From: Bacteroidales bacterium UBA5762
Lineage (GTDB): Bacteria; Bacteroidota; Bacteroidia; Bacteroidales; TTA-H9
Direction of reading: 5' to 3'
NCBI GenBank assembly: GCA_002418865.1
Contig: DIEY01000062.1
Location: 1 to 18,046, forward strand
DNA length: 18,046 bases
Below, in pieces: positions 1-7,083 of the stretch (positions are counted from its first letter, which is position 1; every line of letters starts with the position of its first letter). The notes beneath the pieces were generated by a model. The model did not search any database, was not told the DNA's origin, and worked only from the letters and a program-made list of their open reading frames with translations. The position numbers and the translations under genes are program-made.

Positions 1-272
1 GGTCCCTATCTGTTGTGGGCGTAGGAAGTTTGAGGGGACCCGACCTTAGTACGAGAGGACCGGGTTGGACAAACCGCTGGTGTACCTGCTGTGGCGCCTA
101 GCTGCACCGCAGGGTAGCTACGTTTGGTCGAGAGAAGTGCTGAAAGCATCTAAGTACGAAACTCACCCCAAGATGAGACTTCCATTGAGGGCCCTTGTAG
201 ACCACAAGGTCGATAGGCTGCAGGTGTAAAGATGGTAACATCCGCGCCAAGCAGTACTAATAGCCCAATACT
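1..272 (+). rRNA. rrl: 23S ribosomal RNA, 3' end (partial)
   Basis: Large-subunit rRNA, entering from the left edge, so only the last ~270 nt (domain VI) are present. The universally conserved sarcin-ricin loop AGTACGAGAGGACC lies at 48-61, where elongation factors contact the ribosome. Conserved domain VI sequence follows, ending in GTACTAATAGCCC near 254-265. The mature 3' end is set by analogy with other bacterial 23S genes and is uncertain by several bases; processing probably occurs in the pyrimidine-rich spacer that follows. It is followed by 5S rRNA on the same strand, the usual bacterial order. Open reading frames on the opposite strand here are artefacts. Confidence 0.97.
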
Positions 273-346
273 TTCCCCCTATACATCCCCGCTCCTTTCG
301 CCCTTCCTCCTCTCTCCTCCCCCATAATTGCCATCTATAAAATATT
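273..346 (+). other. 23S-5S internal transcribed spacer, pyrimidine-rich
   Basis: A spacer of about 74 nt between 23S and 5S rRNA, with no tRNA. From 271 to 323, 48 of 53 bases are C or T, and 301-323 is an unbroken pyrimidine run, strongly unlike the AT-rich surroundings. In bacteria the bases flanking mature 23S rRNA pair with those upstream of its 5' end to form the RNase III processing stem. I infer that this tract is the 3' strand of that stem, with a purine-rich partner left of the window. Confidence 0.7.
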
Positions 347-458
347 ATGGCGGCTTTAGCGATGGTGTTCACCTCTTCCCTTCCCGAACAGAGTAGTTAA
401 GCCCATCAGCTCCAATGATACTGCCCCTAACCGGACGGAAAAGTAGGCCGCCGCCAAT
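347..458 (+). rRNA. rrf: 5S ribosomal RNA
   Basis: 5S rRNA of the central protuberance of the large ribosomal subunit. The conserved core is seen as CACCTCTTCCC at 370-380, CCGAACAGAG at 383-392 and AGTTAAGCCC at 394-403. The 5' GGCGGC (349-354) pairs with 3' GCCGCC (450-455) to close helix I. Length is about 112 nt, normal for the family. Exact ends are approximate by a few bases. A strong intrinsic terminator follows within 10 nt, so 5S is the last gene of the rRNA operon. Confidence 0.93.
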
Positions 459-467
459 ATCTACCTC

Positions 468-494
468 GGCCAGGCTCTATGCCTGGCCTTTTTT
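468..494 (+). terminator. Intrinsic terminator of the rRNA operon
   Basis: Perfect 8-bp GC-rich stem GGCCAGGC (468-475) / GCCTGGCC (481-488) with a 5-nt loop, immediately followed by six T residues (489-494). This is a textbook Rho-independent terminator just after 5S rRNA. Confidence 0.93.
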
Positions 495-784
495 ATTTCT
501 CTTCTACTACTGATGGTACTAATTAAAAATACCCTTGAAATTCCACTAACCTCTCCTTTCATGCTAAAGTCGTGTAGCTTTTCATGCAAACTTATCTTCT
601 TAAACCATCTCTATATTTGCTAACCCTATCCCATTGAAAACGATAATCACCCTTTCAACATAATAGAAAATTTCCATAAAATAATTCTTGCGAGTAATTT
701 GGCAGTATATACACAAAATGGATTATTTTAGCACTCTGCTCTAATTTCTATAAATAATACCTCGAAAGAATCCACAGATTCCCC
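495..784. other. Gene-free spacer after the rRNA operon
   Basis: 290 bp of AT-rich sequence between the rRNA terminator and the first protein gene. I see no tRNA, repeat or credible ORF; the longest frame I read (ATG at 513, 36 codons) has no recognisable features. It contains a TATATTTG box at 612-619 and a second promoter-like pair at 698-731. The spacer therefore probably holds the promoter of the downstream HhH/TPR pair. Confidence 0.6.
698..731 (+). promoter_or_regulatory. Candidate Bacteroidota promoter for the HhH-TPR gene pair
   Basis: TTTG at 698-701, then 22 nt, then TATTTTAG at 724-731, one mismatch from the TAnnTTTG -7 consensus. This would give a ~45-nt leader before the ATG at 785. 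A perfect TAnnTTTG (612-619) lacks a -33 element and is the alternative. Chance matches to so short a motif are expected in AT-rich DNA. Confidence 0.3.
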
Positions 785-1720
785 ATGAAAAGTAATTTGC
801 CAAGATTTTTCAAAAAATATTTTACTTTTTCGCGTAGAGAATTAAGAGGTGTGGCGGTTCTGCTTCTGCTCATCGGAATCCTTCTCATCGTAAGGTATTT
901 TCTTATTAAATATTCAAAACCCGAACTCATATTATACGACCAAAATGATTTTACGAAAGATTCCATCGAACAATTATTTGCTATAGAAAACACAAAGGAA
1001 ATCTCAAAAACAAAACCTCGTAAAAAAAACCCAGAACTTTTTGAGTTCAATCCCAATACTTTGGATGAAGATGGTTTCAAGCGGCTAGGATTACCCCAAT
1101 GGACTATACAAACCATTATAAAATTTCGTAATTCAGGTGGTAAATTTTACAAACCCGAAGATTTTTCTCGAATATATAACCTCGATACTGAAGATTTTGA
1201 ACGTTTGAAACCCTTTATTAGAATCCCCGAAATGGCTGAAAAAAAGGTGGATACTGCTAAAGGCATCATAAAAAAAGAAAAGAAATACACGGAAACTATA
1301 CCTATTATTGAGATTAATACCGCCGACAGCACGCTTCTGGAGAAGCTTCCCGGAATTGGGCCAGCTTATGCACTCAGAATCATCAAATATCGACAACGAC
1401 TAGGAGGATTTGTCAATACTAACCAACTACTCGAAGTGTATGGGATGGACACAGTTCGCCTATCGAAAATCAAACCTTTTATACGTATCGATACTGCACA
1501 AATTCAACGAATCGATCTTAATAATGCCACATTCAAAGAGTTACTTCGACATCCCTACATGGAATATTATCTCGTAAAAGCCATAGTAAATTATCGCGAT
1601 AAGAATAATGGCTTTAGAGATGTAAATGAATTACGTAGAATCGATTTAATATATGATGATCTATATTATCGCATACGACCCTATTTTATGGTAAAACCCG
1701 AATACATCCCCGACCAGTAA
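785..1720 (+). CDS. Membrane-anchored triple helix-hairpin-helix (ComEA-like) protein
   Basis: A 311-residue protein with one membrane segment near the N terminus (about 22-40, rich in L/I/V) and three helix-hairpin-helix modules at about 86-147, 176-235 and 242-301. Module 2 has the canonical hairpin LPGIGPA (188-194), the loop that binds the DNA backbone in ComEA-type domains. Modules 1 and 3 keep the flanking pattern (ending KPFIRI and RPYF) but lack a G-x-G hairpin, so only the middle one looks competent for classical DNA contact. ComEA binds DNA during natural transformation, and this layout (short cytoplasmic end, membrane helix, exported HhH repeats) fits that. However, no other competence gene is nearby, so a role in DNA uptake is inference. 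The start has no Shine-Dalgarno, as usual here. The next gene begins 4 nt after the stop, so they are probably co-transcribed. Confidence 0.8.
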   Translation: MKSNLPRFFKKYFTFSRRELRGVAVLLLLIGILLIVRYFLIKYSKPELILYDQNDFTKDSIEQLFAIENTKEISKTKPRKKNPELFEFNPNTLDEDGFKRLGLPQWTIQTIIKFRNSGGKFYKPEDFSRIYNLDTEDFERLKPFIRIPEMAEKKVDTAKGIIKKEKKYTETIPIIEINTADSTLLEKLPGIGPAYALRIIKYRQRLGGFVNTNQLLEVYGMDTVRLSKIKPFIRIDTAQIQRIDLNNATFKELLRHPYMEYYLVKAIVNYRDKNNGFRDVNELRRIDLIYDDLYYRIRPYFMVKPEYIPDQ

Positions 1721-1724
1721 CTTT

Positions 1725-3101
1725 ATGAAGAATAGAACATTCATGGCGTTTCTGCTTATTTGCCTCTTCGCTTTACCTCTAAAGGCTCAAAATAAAACTG
1801 AGGCACTCATCGATAGTTTACTCGATATTTATTTTGAAGTCTCGAATAGTGATAGAGAATTGGCTTTAAAGCTAGCAGAAAGAGCCCAAAAATTGGCACG
1901 AGAAAATGCTGACAAGCATAACGAGGCGGTTGCTTTGGAATGCTTAGGAGTACAATATTATTATCGAGGCGATTATCAAAAAGCACGCAATCTTCTGCAG
2001 CAGTCACTCGATATTTATCATAAGGAAAATTCTTCTAGAGGATTGGCCAGTGTATTTACCAATCTCGGATTAGTAGAGCAGGATCTTGGAAATTTAAGTC
2101 AAGCTCAATTTTACTACACTACTGCCTTGGTTTATGATAGAAACAGCCAGGATACCGTTGGTATGGCATTTACCATCAATAACTTAGGAACACTATATTT
2201 GGGCATGGGCAATTTTCAACTGGCCCGAGACTATTTCCAAAAATCTCTGGCTATCGGAAAATCCATTCATCATCCTGAAGTAATTGCTAATTCTATTAAT
2301 AATTTAGGACTGCTTCATTTGGAATCTTCCAATGCTGACTCGGCCATACCCTATTTCAGGAAAGCATTGTATATTGCCGAACACGAGGGAGACGACTATG
2401 CACTAGCTATTGCCAACATTAATCTTTGTCTCTGCATGATCGAAAAAGCAAGAGCCGACTCGGCTGAAAAATATTTAAGTAAGGCCTCACAAACAGCCGA
2501 GTACCTTCAAGATAAAGAACTGCTTATAGAATGTTCTCTGGCAAAAGCGAAATTACTAGTCTTACAAGGTAAGCCTGAGTTGGCAAACAGAGTTTTATTT
2601 TCAGCCCAAAAACTCAATAATCAAACCGAACGTAAGAAAACTTCGGCTCAACTCTATACATTGATAGGGGAAAACCTTCTGATGATGAAGCAAGTCGAAA
2701 AAGCGCGCAACTATTTTATGCAAAGTTTTCACATTGCCAGAGAAATTGGAGCCTTGCCCGAAATGATGGATGCATATAAACATTTAGCTATGTATTATTC
2801 GACTGTTGCTCAATATGATAGTAGCGATTATTATATAAAACTTTATACAAACCAAAGCAATCATTTAGCCATAAATATGGCAGCGTCAGATACTTTACCT
2901 GCCCTTTTAACCTCACCGAATAGTGAAACACCCACACATCCAACTAATAAAAATTCACCTCTCAGCCCATTGAAATTGGTTATTACGCTCATCATTGCCC
3001 TCACTCTATTCTGGACAGGCATCATCTATATCCCTCGATTTTTTCTATCATTAAAAAAAAAGAAAAAAGGAGAAGATACTTCAGACATATCGCTTAAGTA
3101 A
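1725..3101 (+). CDS. TPR-repeat membrane protein (kinase-less sensor-like)
   Basis: 458 residues: a signal peptide (1-22, ending LPLKAQ), a long helical region with at least four clear TPR units (about 66-99, 107-140, 148-181, 187-220) and degenerate ones to about 375. A low-complexity Ser/Thr/Pro/Asn linker (395-415), one membrane helix (about 417-440) and a short lysine-rich tail follow. The order signal peptide-TPR-membrane helix is that of Bacteroidota TPR sensor kinases and regulators, but the protein stops 18 residues after the membrane helix, with no kinase or DNA-binding domain. The TPRs should lie in the periplasm, presumably binding a protein or peptide partner. The gene starts 4 nt after the HhH gene, which suggests a shared envelope task. 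An A9 run at 3053-3061 encodes the lysine tail; shifting frame there opens no long domain, so truncation is not indicated. Function unknown. Confidence 0.75.
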   Translation: MKNRTFMAFLLICLFALPLKAQNKTEALIDSLLDIYFEVSNSDRELALKLAERAQKLARENADKHNEAVALECLGVQYYYRGDYQKARNLLQQSLDIYHKENSSRGLASVFTNLGLVEQDLGNLSQAQFYYTTALVYDRNSQDTVGMAFTINNLGTLYLGMGNFQLARDYFQKSLAIGKSIHHPEVIANSINNLGLLHLESSNADSAIPYFRKALYIAEHEGDDYALAIANINLCLCMIEKARADSAEKYLSKASQTAEYLQDKELLIECSLAKAKLLVLQGKPELANRVLFSAQKLNNQTERKKTSAQLYTLIGENLLMMKQVEKARNYFMQSFHIAREIGALPEMMDAYKHLAMYYSTVAQYDSSDYYIKLYTNQSNHLAINMAASDTLPALLTSPNSETPTHPTNKNSPLSPLKLVITLIIALTLFWTGIIYIPRFFLSLKKKKKGEDTSDISLK

Positions 3102-3124
3102 AAATATATATCAAAAACCTTTTC

Positions 3125-3132
3125 TATTTTTG
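3125..3132 (+). promoter_or_regulatory. -7 promoter box of the small lipoprotein gene
   Basis: TATTTTTG matches the Bacteroidota TAnnTTTG element exactly and lies 22 nt before the ATG at 3155, predicting a leader of about 18 nt. No TTTG is visible at the -33 position. The bases that follow, GTGGCAGCAAA (3132-3142), recur almost unchanged before the lipoprotein gene at 5864. Confidence 0.6.
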
Positions 3133-3154
3133 TGGCAGCAAACCTATATCCACC

Positions 3155-3562
3155 ATGAAACTTCAACATTCTCTCGTTTTGCTTTTCGTTGCCATTATAT
3201 TGGCTGTTAATATTTCATCTTGCGAAGAAGAAACCGTACAAAGGCCTGTAAAACAATACAAGGTAAAATACGAAGTATCAAATCACCTTAAAAAGAAATC
3301 CAATTTCTACATACGTTATTTCAATCCGAAATATGACAATATTGTGGCCGAGTATTATGATACCATCAACGAGTGGACCAAAGAATTTCAAGCCAAGACT
3401 TTTGACCATTTATATATCGAGGCTTTTACGGTAAAAGACTCTGCCCTTTTTGAGATTAAAATCTATGTTGACGACCAACAAGTGGCTAGAGACATCGATA
3501 GTTGTCCCGGACCAATGGTTTGCGATACTAATCGTATAAAAATTTCATTCGTTTTGCAATAG
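3155..3562 (+). CDS. Small predicted lipoprotein of unknown function
   Basis: 135 residues. A hydrophobic N terminus ends in a lipobox-like NISSC with Cys23, the expected lipidated residue after signal peptidase II cleavage. The mature protein would be about 113 residues. It starts with acidic residues (CEEE) and alternates charged and aromatic residues, suggesting a single beta-rich domain (for example YKVKYEV near 35-41). Two cysteines near residues 117 and 122 could form a disulfide. I do not recognise a family. It has its own promoter-like box 22 nt upstream, and a perfect stem-loop lies between its stop and the transporter gene, so it may be transcribed separately from both neighbours. 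The envelope location is well supported; the function is not. Confidence 0.75.
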   Translation: MKLQHSLVLLFVAIILAVNISSCEEETVQRPVKQYKVKYEVSNHLKKKSNFYIRYFNPKYDNIVAEYYDTINEWTKEFQAKTFDHLYIEAFTVKDSALFEIKIYVDDQQVARDIDSCPGPMVCDTNRIKISFVLQ

Positions 3563-3572
3563 ACGTATAAAT

Positions 3573-3596
3573 ACCTCTTTATTACTCTAAAGAGGT
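3573..3596 (+). promoter_or_regulatory. 9-bp stem-loop abutting the transporter start codon
   Basis: Perfect inverted repeat ACCTCTTTA (3573-3581) / TAAAGAGGT (3588-3596) with loop TTACTC. It is not followed by a T-run on either strand, so it is not a normal intrinsic terminator. It ends 9 nt before the ATG at 3606, where it would sit in the ribosome landing zone. It could control initiation, protect the 3' end of the lipoprotein mRNA, or act as a DNA operator. Confidence 0.55.
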
Positions 3597-3605
3597 CAAT
3601 AAAAG

Positions 3606-5063
3606 ATGGGCAAAAAAAATATTTTTGGGCAATTTCCATCTACATTTTGGGCGGCCAATGTAATGGAATTGTTCGAGCGCTGGGCATGGTATGGCATTTA
3701 TATGGTTTTAGCTCTCTATCTGACAGGCTCTACTGATATTGGAGCCTTAGGATTTAGTCAGGAACAAAAAGGCAGCCTAATGGGCACTGTTACGTTTTTA
3801 TTGTACCTTCTGCCTATTATAACTGGAGCCATTGCCGATAGATATGGATATAAAAAAGTACTTACTATAGCTTTTACCATTCTTGCCACTGGATATTTTA
3901 GCTTAGCCTACGCTAAAAGTTATTGGGCATTTTATGCTCTTTTCCTTTACCTTTCGGTAGGAGCGGCCCTTTTTAAACCCATAGTAACTGCAACTGTTTC
4001 GCATACAACGAATGAAAAAACCTCATCCATAGGATTTGGAATTTTTTATATGATTGTAAATATTGGAGCTTTTTTGGGTCCAATCTTCTCCAGTAAATTG
4101 CGAGCACTCGATTGGAAATATATATTCTTTCTCTCTTCTTTGGTTATTTGCATCAATTTTATTTTATTAATCTTTTTCTATAAGGAACCTATTGTCGAAA
4201 AAAAGCATAATCCATTAATGGCTTCAACCAAAAACATTCTTAAAAATACGATTGAAGTTTTAGGTGATTTCAAGTTAATTCTTTTTCTTTTGATAATGGT
4301 CGGCTTTTGGGCCATGTACCTACAATTGTTTTATACCTTACCCATTTTCATCGATCAGTGGATGGACACGAGAATTCTATACCGAGCCATCGAAAATTTT
4401 TGGCCTGCTTTGGCTCATTTAGCAGGAACCCCACATGGAACCATTGCCCCTGAAATACTTACCAATATCGATGCTTTTTATATCATTATATTTCAAATAC
4501 TTGTTTCAGGTTTAGTAAGCCGTTTTTCGCCCTTAAGAGCGATGTCTCAAGGTATGATCATGGCTAGTCTGGGTATAGCATTGATGTTTATTTTTCAAAA
4601 TCCAATTTATTTAATCTTCAGCATATTGATTTTCAGCCTGGGTGAAATGGCCACTTCACCAAAAATTCAAGAATATGTGGGAAAAATAGCCCCACCCCAC
4701 AAGACTGCTCTTTATATGGGTTATAGTTATTTGCCCCTCGCAGGCGGTAATATCGTTGCAGGTGTTATTTCAGGCTCAATATTCGCCAATATTGCCGATA
4801 AACCAACTTTACTGAGGCATGATTTAATTTCCAAAGGAATTACTCTGCCTAATATTTCTCCAACCTATACCTTAAATAATTTCTACACAGAAGCATCAGC
4901 ACTGCTTCATATGGATTCATCACAAATTACTTCTTATCTTTGGAATACTTATCATCCCAACCATATCTGGATTGTCTTTTCTTCTATTGGTTTTGTTTCA
5001 TTTTTGGCCTTATGGGCTTATGATAGATTTTTGATAAGAAGAAAGAAAAGCTTGGCAAAATGA
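3606..5063 (+). CDS. POT/PTR2-family proton-coupled peptide transporter
   Basis: 485 residues, a polytopic major-facilitator protein of the proton-dependent oligopeptide transporter family, which imports di- and tripeptides. Family signatures are visible: ExxER in the first membrane helix (E21, E24, R25), which couples proton and peptide; MFS motif A as GAIADRYGYKK (74-84); a helix-4 lysine in LFKP (K124); and the PTR2 signature IFYMIVNIGAFLGP (146-159) with Phe147, Tyr148 and Asn152. Length is within the bacterial POT range. The loop between the mid-protein helices (about 245-295) is fairly long and aromatic. Its stop overlaps the rhomboid gene as ATGA (5060-5063), so the two are translationally coupled. 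A perfect stem-loop sits just ahead of the start. The substrate cannot be told from sequence; peptide is the family default. Confidence 0.85.
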   Translation: MGKKNIFGQFPSTFWAANVMELFERWAWYGIYMVLALYLTGSTDIGALGFSQEQKGSLMGTVTFLLYLLPIITGAIADRYGYKKVLTIAFTILATGYFSLAYAKSYWAFYALFLYLSVGAALFKPIVTATVSHTTNEKTSSIGFGIFYMIVNIGAFLGPIFSSKLRALDWKYIFFLSSLVICINFILLIFFYKEPIVEKKHNPLMASTKNILKNTIEVLGDFKLILFLLIMVGFWAMYLQLFYTLPIFIDQWMDTRILYRAIENFWPALAHLAGTPHGTIAPEILTNIDAFYIIIFQILVSGLVSRFSPLRAMSQGMIMASLGIALMFIFQNPIYLIFSILIFSLGEMATSPKIQEYVGKIAPPHKTALYMGYSYLPLAGGNIVAGVISGSIFANIADKPTLLRHDLISKGITLPNISPTYTLNNFYTEASALLHMDSSQITSYLWNTYHPNHIWIVFSSIGFVSFLALWAYDRFLIRRKKSLAK

Positions 5064-5791
5064 AAAAATGGTTCCCCAGCGTCTTCCCTGCTTTACTCAT
5101 TATCATAGTGATGACTGGGGTATTCATCTTTTCTCAGACAACTAACTTATTGCTTTATCATTTAGGAATATATCCACTCAGTGCCAAGGGCTTATTGGGA
5201 ATATTGCTAGCTCCTTTTATTCACGAAAATGCAAATCATCTCTATTCGAATATCATTCCTTTCTTTGTCTTAACTGTTCTATTATTTTATTTTTACAAAG
5301 ATATTGCTTATGAAATCTTAGGTTTTTCATGGATAATGACGGGAGTTCTGGTATGGTTCGGAGCCCGACCAGCCTATCATATTGGAGCCAGTGGAGTAGT
5401 GTATGCCTTGATGGCATTTCATGTACTTAGTGGAATGGTAAGAAAAAATCCACACTTACTTTCTATTTCACTTCTAATCGTATTTCTTTATGGAGGAATG
5501 ATCTGGGGTATTTTTCCCGATTTTATACCAGGACGGGCTATAAGTTGGGAATCGCACCTTGCAGGCCTAATCACGGGTTGTATTTTGGCAATATATTATC
5601 GTAGTCAAGGCCCTCAAAGACCATTATACAGCTGGGAACTCGAGCCCGATGAAGAAGAAGATGATGAAGAAAACCCACCCCAAAATAACAAGCCCGATAA
5701 TACGGAAAAAGAAGCTAACCAAGCCGAAGAAATCATGATAAAGTATATTTATAAAAAAAATAATGATGATGAAGAGGAAACACATCATTAG
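5060..5791 (+). CDS. Rhomboid-family intramembrane serine protease
   Basis: 243 residues. Rhomboids cut substrate helices inside the membrane with a Ser-His dyad. The needed residues are present: HLYSN (His60, Asn64) on the second core helix for the oxyanion site, GASG with nucleophile Ser111, and SHLAG with His166. The membrane core runs from about 10 to 180. The C-terminal tail (about 194-242) is strongly acidic (several runs of D/E), with a small basic island YIYKK (229-233); it is presumably cytoplasmic and unlike the usual short rhomboid tail. The gene overlaps the peptide transporter by 4 nt, implying coupled expression. A functional link, such as cleavage of envelope proteins beside peptide uptake, is inference only. 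The next gene has its own promoter-like box after a 72-nt gap. Confidence 0.88.
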   Translation: MKKWFPSVFPALLIIIVMTGVFIFSQTTNLLLYHLGIYPLSAKGLLGILLAPFIHENANHLYSNIIPFFVLTVLLFYFYKDIAYEILGFSWIMTGVLVWFGARPAYHIGASGVVYALMAFHVLSGMVRKNPHLLSISLLIVFLYGGMIWGIFPDFIPGRAISWESHLAGLITGCILAIYYRSQGPQRPLYSWELEPDEEEDDEENPPQNNKPDNTEKEANQAEEIMIKYIYKKNNDDEEETHH

Positions 5792-5833
5792 GCCAAAAGA
5801 CATTATTCAGTCTCATCTCCCAATAAAATTTTA

Positions 5834-5841
5834 TAATTTCG
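5834..5841 (+). promoter_or_regulatory. -7 promoter box of the thioredoxin-like lipoprotein gene
   Basis: TAATTTCG, one mismatch from TAnnTTTG, 22 nt before the ATG at 5864. It continues as GTGGTCAGCAAA (5841-5852), nearly the same sequence and spacing as ahead of the lipoprotein gene at 3155. No clear -33 TTTG. Confidence 0.5.
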
Positions 5842-5863
5842 TGGTCAGCAAAAAACAAAATAT

Positions 5864-6961
5864 ATGAAAAAATTTTTAGCCTTCTCGATAATCCTTATCA
5901 TCGTTATTTCTGGTTGCAAAAAAACTCAAGAATATAATTTGCAATTCAATATCAATAATTTAGAAAATGGAACAGCTTATCTTCAAACTTTAAGTGAAGA
6001 TGGAATGCAAACCATTGATTCGGCAGCTATTGTCGAGGGCAAATTCTCGTTTAAGGGTTCGCTACCAGAACCTCTATTTGTTTATATTAAACTGAGTGGG
6101 AAACCTAGGCGCATTGGTCTATTTTTGGAAAATACCAAAATATTTGTAGATGGACATGCTGATAGTTTGGAAAATGTTAGAATTTCAGGTTCTCCATTGA
6201 ACGAGGAGTACAAACAGTTTAAATCCCTATTATCAGCTTACGATAATCGGCAACAAGAGCTTCAGCAACAATATATTGAGGCCCGTAAAGTCAATGATAC
6301 TTCTACTTTGAATAAAATCGATAAGCTATGGGACCTTCTGGATCGGCAGCAAAATGAGATGGTTCTTCAATTTATCAGCCAGCATAAAAATTCGGTTATA
6401 TCTCCCTTTATAATCACTCAAAGGTTAATCTATAGCCTGAATGTAAATGAACTCGATAGCCTTGTATCTATTTTCCCCGCCGAACTTGAAAATTCGATTT
6501 ATGTACGTATGTTGAAAAAACGCGTTCAAACTTTACGTAATGTCGAAATTGGGAAGCCAGCACCAGAAATTTCCCTCGATGATACTATGGGTATAGTACG
6601 GACGTTATCCTCATTAAGAGGAAAATATGTGTTAATAGATTTTTGGGCTTCTTGGTGTGGACCTTGTCGCGAAGAATCTCCTAATCTTGTCAAAGCCTAT
6701 GAAAGATTTCACAATAAGGGCTTCGAAATTTTCAGCGTATCACTCGACACACAGCGCGACAAGTGGATCGAAGCCATTCAGAAAGACCACCTTACTTGGA
6801 CGCATGTCTCCGACCTCAAAGGCTGGCAGTCGGCTGCAGCTGGACTTTATGGAGTTAATGCTATTCCTCATTCCGTTCTCGTCGATCCTCAAGGAATCAT
6901 CATACAAAACAATCTAAGAGGAGAAGCCTTAATCGAATTTCTGGACACTTTATTCAGATAG
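5864..6961 (+). CDS. TlpA-like thiol:disulfide lipoprotein with DUF4369-like N-terminal domain
   Basis: 365 residues. A lipoprotein signal ends in ISGC (Cys18). Residues about 22-110 form a beta-rich domain of the DUF4369 type common before thioredoxin folds in Bacteroidota. Residues 115-225 are a charged helical linker. Residues about 227-363 are a TlpA/AhpC-type thioredoxin domain with the active site WCGPC (Cys265, Cys268) and the cis-proline loop AIPHS (Pro335). Such proteins reduce or isomerise disulfides outside the cytoplasm, for example in cytochrome c maturation, and are tethered to a membrane by lipid. Both active-site cysteines are present, so it should be redox active. The gene has its own promoter-like box and is the last rightward gene before a convergent junction. 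Partner unknown. Confidence 0.87.
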   Translation: MKKFLAFSIILIIVISGCKKTQEYNLQFNINNLENGTAYLQTLSEDGMQTIDSAAIVEGKFSFKGSLPEPLFVYIKLSGKPRRIGLFLENTKIFVDGHADSLENVRISGSPLNEEYKQFKSLLSAYDNRQQELQQQYIEARKVNDTSTLNKIDKLWDLLDRQQNEMVLQFISQHKNSVISPFIITQRLIYSLNVNELDSLVSIFPAELENSIYVRMLKKRVQTLRNVEIGKPAPEISLDDTMGIVRTLSSLRGKYVLIDFWASWCGPCREESPNLVKAYERFHNKGFEIFSVSLDTQRDKWIEAIQKDHLTWTHVSDLKGWQSAAAGLYGVNAIPHSVLVDPQGIIIQNNLRGEALIEFLDTLFR

Positions 6962-7083
6962 GCTTACTCCTATTGATAATAACCTGTTTCAGTGTTTTCT
7001 CACTTATTAAGTAATCTACAATAAAGCCGAGGCCGAGAAAGAGGCATCTCGAAAGAATGACTGCAGGAAGAAAGAATGATAAT

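Noticed and set aside
163..372. Leftward open frame across the 23S end and spacer.
   Set aside because: Lies within conserved rRNA and the pyrimidine-rich spacer; the Arg/Glu-rich stretch is simply the complement of the C/T tract.
513..623. 36-codon ORF after the rRNA terminator.
   Set aside because: No domain, signal or initiation context; composition like the noncoding spacer.
3053..3068. A9 and A6 runs near the end of the TPR membrane protein, a possible frameshift or slippage site that could have cut off a kinase domain.
   Set aside because: Reading the other frames past the runs gives only short extensions (14 or about 45 codons) into non-homologous sequence, and the next gene is an unrelated lipoprotein.
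6962..7083. Possible bidirectional terminator in the convergent gap.
   Set aside because: Only 4-6 bp imperfect stems and no adjacent T-run are visible on either strand.
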